A stretch of DNA of 64,000 nt from the NCBI GenBank assembly GCA_031374735.1, contig JANMGQ010000252.1:1-64000 (forward strand), given 5' to 3'. Numbering within the stretch: the first letter of the stretch is position 1; the number at the start of each line of letters is the position of its first letter. The notes beneath the pieces are model-generated. The model had not been told where the DNA came from. It did not search any database and saw only the letters and a list, made by a program, of their open reading frames with translations. This DNA is from JABFRJ01 sp031374735. GTDB lineage: Bacteria > Pseudomonadota > Alphaproteobacteria > Rhizobiales > Hyphomicrobiaceae. Of the stretch, positions 60,965-64,000 are shown in pieces. Made by a program: the position numbers and the translations under genes.

Positions 60965-62713
60965 TTACCGCGCGACGATGATCCCGCTGTCGATCAGGCG
61001 CCGGTGGAAGGCCAGGATCTCCTGCTTGCGTGAACAGTTGAAATAGCGCCCCTGGCACACCTGCATCAGGCGCAAGCGTTCTTTGCCGGCGTCCGTGAGT
61101 GGTAGGCCTGCTGCGGACTGAATCAACGCTCCAAGATACGGCACGTCGACCGCTTGTGAGGCCGGCACGCCGTGGCGCGTATCCGGCACCTGATAGTTGA
61201 TGCCGTCGAAGGCGTAATAGGTGATGAAGCCTTTCTGGCCGTCGTCTATTTTGACGTCCTCGATATCGGCATCATCGCCATAGCCGACCAGCATGCGCGT
61301 CGCCGCCGGCTGGTGGTCACCGTACTGCACGACCAGGATGCGCTCGCCCGGGAACTTGGCTTTCAACGACGCGATGAGTTCGTCGTAGTCGATCTTGGCC
61401 ATGGACACGCGGCGCAGATACTCGTGCATGTCAGGATGCGTGCCCGGCCCACCGCCTGGCACCTGCTTGTCCTTCTCAAACACCCAGTCGTAGGGCCAGT
61501 GCGCCGACATGGTCTGGATGTAGGTGAAGCTCGGTTTGTCCGACGTTTTGACGTGCTGCTCGAGGTCCCGCACGGCGTTGCGGAAATAGACGTGATCGCG
61601 CTCGTGCGACGTGGCGGCGCCCTGGTCTTTCATGTCGCGCACGTCCTTGATGCCGATCGAGGCATAGAACTTGTCGTTGGAGACAAAGTTGCGCAGCACC
61701 GGATAAAACAGCACGTTCCTGTAGCCGCACTGCTCCAGCCGCTGGGGCAGCGTGTCCTGCAGTTTGTTGACCATGAAGGTCTGGACGAACTGGCGCATGC
61801 CGCCAAACGACTGGGTCGATACGCCCGCCAGCAGCGAGAACTCGGTCAGCCACGACGCGCCGCCATAGGTCTCGACGCGCATCTTGTGCAGATTTCCGTC
61901 CTGTGAGCGGAACATAGGGTCAACCGAGCGGTCATACTTCAAGCCCGGCAGAAACAGTTCCGGCTGCACGAGTGATTCCTGATGGATGAGCACGATGTGA
62001 GGCGGCTTCTCATCCGGCGAACAGGTCTTTGGCAGTGCCAGCGGCGTTGCGCCGATGCGCGGGCCGGCGTCCATCATGGAGCCATGCCAAAGCGTCGCTG
62101 CCGTCTCGCCCCAGGAGGCATAAAAGGACGACAGGTACAGGTTCTCGAAGTAAAACTGCATATGCCGGCGTTCGCCCTTGCCGGCCCAGCCATACATGCC
62201 GACCAGCAGACCGGCGACGGCAACCAGGCTCGCCGATGTGCGTGACACGCGCGTGCGGTCAAAACGCCAGACGAACCAGCCGAGCGCAACCAGGACGGCC
62301 AGCGTGCCAACGGCCTTGCCGACGATGACAGGCTGGTCTTTCACCAGAAATGTGACAGTTGACCAGGAACTCAGATAGAAGAACAGATCATAGGCGTGCA
62401 CCACCATGTTCATGACGGCGCGCTTGGTGGACGCGGCGAGATAAATGGCGATGGCCAGAGCTGCGACGACGGTCGCTGAAAACAGCATGCGGCCGGTTGC
62501 AACCGCAAGCAGAGCCGCGAGCACAAGCGAGACGCCGAGGGTGTAGAGAATGTTCTCCGTGGTGCCTTCAAGGCGCCACGCGTAGCCGATGAACAGCACC
62601 GCGATGGCCAACGTGAACCATGTCTCAATCCGACGGGGTGTCAGGGCGTAAGCCCACGACCACCCCCACGCTCCCCAGGTCAGGGGACGCAAACCAACCG
62701 TTTCGTCCGACAT
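60965..62713 (-). CDS. sulfatase-like membrane protein (LTA-synthase/phosphoethanolamine transferase-like)
   Basis: A 582-aa protein with about six transmembrane segments in the first 200 residues, then a periplasmic alkaline-phosphatase-superfamily domain. Motifs are HIVLIHQESL (metal-ligand Glu), YGGASWLTEFSLLAG around the expected nucleophile position, LVVQYGDHQPA (Asp-His ligands) and HWPYDW. Relatives transfer phosphoglycerol or phosphoethanolamine, or act as sulfatases, at the cell envelope. No lipid-A genes are adjacent. Substrate unknown. Confidence 0.82.
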   Translation of the reverse strand: MSDETVGLRPLTWGAWGWSWAYALTPRRIETWFTLAIAVLFIGYAWRLEGTTENILYTLGVSLVLAALLAVATGRMLFSATVVAALAIAIYLAASTKRAVMNMVVHAYDLFFYLSSWSTVTFLVKDQPVIVGKAVGTLAVLVALGWFVWRFDRTRVSRTSASLVAVAGLLVGMYGWAGKGERRHMQFYFENLYLSSFYASWGETAATLWHGSMMDAGPRIGATPLALPKTCSPDEKPPHIVLIHQESLVQPELFLPGLKYDRSVDPMFRSQDGNLHKMRVETYGGASWLTEFSLLAGVSTQSFGGMRQFVQTFMVNKLQDTLPQRLEQCGYRNVLFYPVLRNFVSNDKFYASIGIKDVRDMKDQGAATSHERDHVYFRNAVRDLEQHVKTSDKPSFTYIQTMSAHWPYDWVFEKDKQVPGGGPGTHPDMHEYLRRVSMAKIDYDELIASLKAKFPGERILVVQYGDHQPAATRMLVGYGDDADIEDVKIDDGQKGFITYYAFDGINYQVPDTRHGVPASQAVDVPYLGALIQSAAGLPLTDAGKERLRLMQVCQGRYFNCSRKQEILAFHRRLIDSGIIVAR

Positions 62714-62809
62714 TCGCCGACCCGCACTGCCACACGATGACAGTTGTGTGACAGGGCCGTGATGAATGCAATATGAAGGTCGTAAAGAAGGCCGGGAGAG
62801 GCACCGGCG

Positions 62810-63067
62810 TCAGCCACCCGTGACCGGCGGGAAGAACGCGATCTCCTTGGCCCCGGCGATTGGCGCGCTGGATTGTGCGTGCACCTTGTCGAGGGCGGCG
62901 CGAATGACAGTTGGCCGCTCGAAGGCATGGGCGTATTCCGGCCCCCGGGTTGAGAGCCAGGCGATCACATCGGCGACCGTTTTGGTGGTAGCGGGCAGTT
63001 CAACGTCTTCACCCGCGCGGCCAATGCGTTCGCGCACCCAGGCAAAATAGACGAGGCGGACGGTCAT
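62810..63067 (-). CDS. moaD: molybdopterin synthase sulfur carrier subunit
   Basis: An 85-aa ubiquitin-like protein ending in PPVTGG, the Gly-Gly tail that is thiocarboxylated to carry sulfur for molybdopterin. Start MTVRLVYFAWVRERIGRAGE and the strand VELPATTKTVADVIAWL fit MoaD. It is 32 bp downstream of pgsA on the same strand, an arrangement usual in rhizobia. MoaE, its usual neighbour, is not between here and the sulfatase. Confidence 0.92.
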   Translation of the reverse strand: MTVRLVYFAWVRERIGRAGEDVELPATTKTVADVIAWLSTRGPEYAHAFERPTVIRAALDKVHAQSSAPIAGAKEIAFFPPVTGG

Positions 63068-63098
63068 GGCATGGCTCAGGGGGCGGTGCTCAGGGGAG

Positions 63099-63734
63099 TC
63101 AGTCGTCGATGGCGTGCTTGATGGCCACACGCAGGTAATCATAGCCGGTAAACAGCGTCAGCAGGGCAGCCAGCCACAGCAGGCCGAGGCCGATTGCCTG
63201 CAGTCCCGGAATGATCTTTTCACCCGCCTGCCCAGCCAGCAGCACACCGAGGGCGACCATCTGCAAAGTCGTTTTCCATTTGGCGAGCTGCGAGACCTTG
63301 ATCTTGTCGCTCTGGTTCAGGTTGGCCAGGAACTCACGCAAGCCCGAGACGAGGATTTCACGGCACAAGATGATGGCGGCCGCAAACACGTGACCTTCAC
63401 TGATGGTGCCGTCGGCGGTGAACATCAATAGAACAGTACCAACCAGAAGCTTATCGGCGATCGGGTCGAGCATCCGGCCCAACAGGGACTGCTGTTCCCA
63501 GATGCGGGCGAGATAGCCGTCGAACCAGTCGGTCACGCAGGCCAGCACGTAGAGCGCCAAGGCAAGCCAGCGCGCCTGATCGGTCTTGAATGCATACAGA
63601 CACACGACAATCGCTGGCACGGCGGCGATGCGGCCATAGGTCAAGATATTGGGTAAGGCGAGGACCAGCTTTCGCGCACGTTCGCGCGATGGCTTTCTCG
63701 CCCGCGGCGGGCTCGATGCTGTACCATCAACCAT
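63099..63734 (-). CDS. pgsA: CDP-diacylglycerol-glycerol-3-phosphate 3-phosphatidyltransferase
   Basis: Makes phosphatidylglycerophosphate in the inner membrane. The CDP-alcohol phosphatidyltransferase motif DGYLARIWEQQSLLGRMLDP is followed by IADK, giving the D..A...G...D...D metal-binding set. About five transmembrane segments are seen. The ATG at 63734, with GGGATCGGGGC upstream, gives 211 aa with a short basic N-terminal tail. Confidence 0.95.
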   Translation of the reverse strand: MVDGTASSPPRARKPSRERARKLVLALPNILTYGRIAAVPAIVVCLYAFKTDQARWLALALYVLACVTDWFDGYLARIWEQQSLLGRMLDPIADKLLVGTVLLMFTADGTISEGHVFAAAIILCREILVSGLREFLANLNQSDKIKVSQLAKWKTTLQMVALGVLLAGQAGEKIIPGLQAIGLGLLWLAALLTLFTGYDYLRVAIKHAIDD

Positions 63735-63794
63735 GCCCCGATCCCTACACCACTGATAGGGGGCGTCAATGGTAGGGCGCGCTGTGCGCAAGCA

Positions 63795-64000
63795 CTATCG
63801 CGTCAACGCCTGCGCTTTGCGCATGACCGCGATGAACGCCGCGCGTTCGCCCGAGGGATCGTCGCCCTTGGCGCCCTCGGCGAGCGTGATGGTTTCGCCA
63901 TAGCCGAAGGCGGCAGCGTTTTCGGCTGTGCCGCGGAGCAGATCCGCAAAGCGGGCAACGGCGATGACGAAGCGGACGTCGATTTGGGCGGCGGCCAATG
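63795..64000 (-). CDS. C-terminal end of a YfbK-like protein (partial)
   Basis: The last 67 residues of a gene that runs off the right edge. AQIDVRFVIAVARFADLLRG, then GAKGDDPSGERAAFIAVM and a final KAQAL match the C-terminal DUF3520-type region of YfbK-like von Willebrand factor A proteins, which are secreted or membrane-anchored. The VWA domain itself would be outside the window. The frame is open to base 64000. Confidence 0.65.
   Translation of the reverse strand, partial: LAAAQIDVRFVIAVARFADLLRGTAENAAAFGYGETITLAEGAKGDDPSGERAAFIAVMRKAQALTR

Overview
The window is a 64-kb piece of a G+C-rich alphaproteobacterial chromosome, most likely from the order Hyphomicrobiales (Rhizobiales). Supporting genes include DUF1192 and DUF2865 proteins, a long-form FolP, the bacterial leucyltransferase Bpt, a fused molybdopterin-binding/cytidylyltransferase protein and the pgsA-moaD arrangement. 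The genus cannot be fixed from the sequence alone. No rRNA, tRNA, CRISPR array or intact insertion sequence was seen.

Left part (1-16.9 kb): a receiver-like protein whose C-terminal tail is read from poly-A tracts, with a membrane partner; argE; an alpha/beta hydrolase; two secreted proteins, the second followed by a clear terminator; an orphan peptide-ABC ATPase behind a HEPN-type gene pair; a LysE exporter; a quinone oxidoreductase; DUF1192 next to the decayed tail of a UPF0173 hydrolase; a 903-aa membrane/spermidine-synthase fusion; a serine-glyoxylate aminotransferase; and a NYN-domain protein with likely LOTUS-type modules.

Catabolic region (16.9-31.8 kb): amidohydrolase and cupin diverge from a run of luciferase-like monooxygenase, enol-lactonase-like hydrolase, beta-hydroxyacid dehydrogenase and Asp/Glu-racemase-family protein. 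A second dehydrogenase and a flavin reductase converge on that run. A LysR regulator, a complete TRAP transporter and an amidase follow. Together they read as uptake plus flavin-dependent oxygenation plus hydrolysis of one organic acid or amide, substrate unknown. A MetX-like hydrolase follows, flanked by remnants of an SDR, an HpcH/HpaI aldolase and probably an IS1595-type transposase.

Middle (32.4-47 kb): lipB, a fatty-acid hydroxylase, a complete branched-chain amino-acid ABC operon (livKHMGF) whose LivF has Arg instead of the Walker A Lys, a DUF2865 protein, an SRAP/YedK protein, folP, an IlvD/EDD sugar-acid dehydratase, a parDE toxin-antitoxin pair overlapping a ChaN-like gene, and an orphan UgpA permease.

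Right part (47-64 kb): a radical-SAM, sirtuin, MocA-like and M17 aminopeptidase run with overlapping starts and stops; bpt; a VOC protein; clpX and clpP separated by three 18-bp tandem repeats; glmU, a methyltransferase and glmS; a DUF433 antitoxin whose DUF5615 toxin is broken by deletion and frameshift; an LTA-synthase-like sulfatase; moaD; pgsA; and the C-terminal end of a YfbK-like protein running off the right edge.

Start codons were revised by hand where a ribosome-binding site or family length favoured an internal start. All functions are inferred from sequence motifs read by eye; no searches were run.
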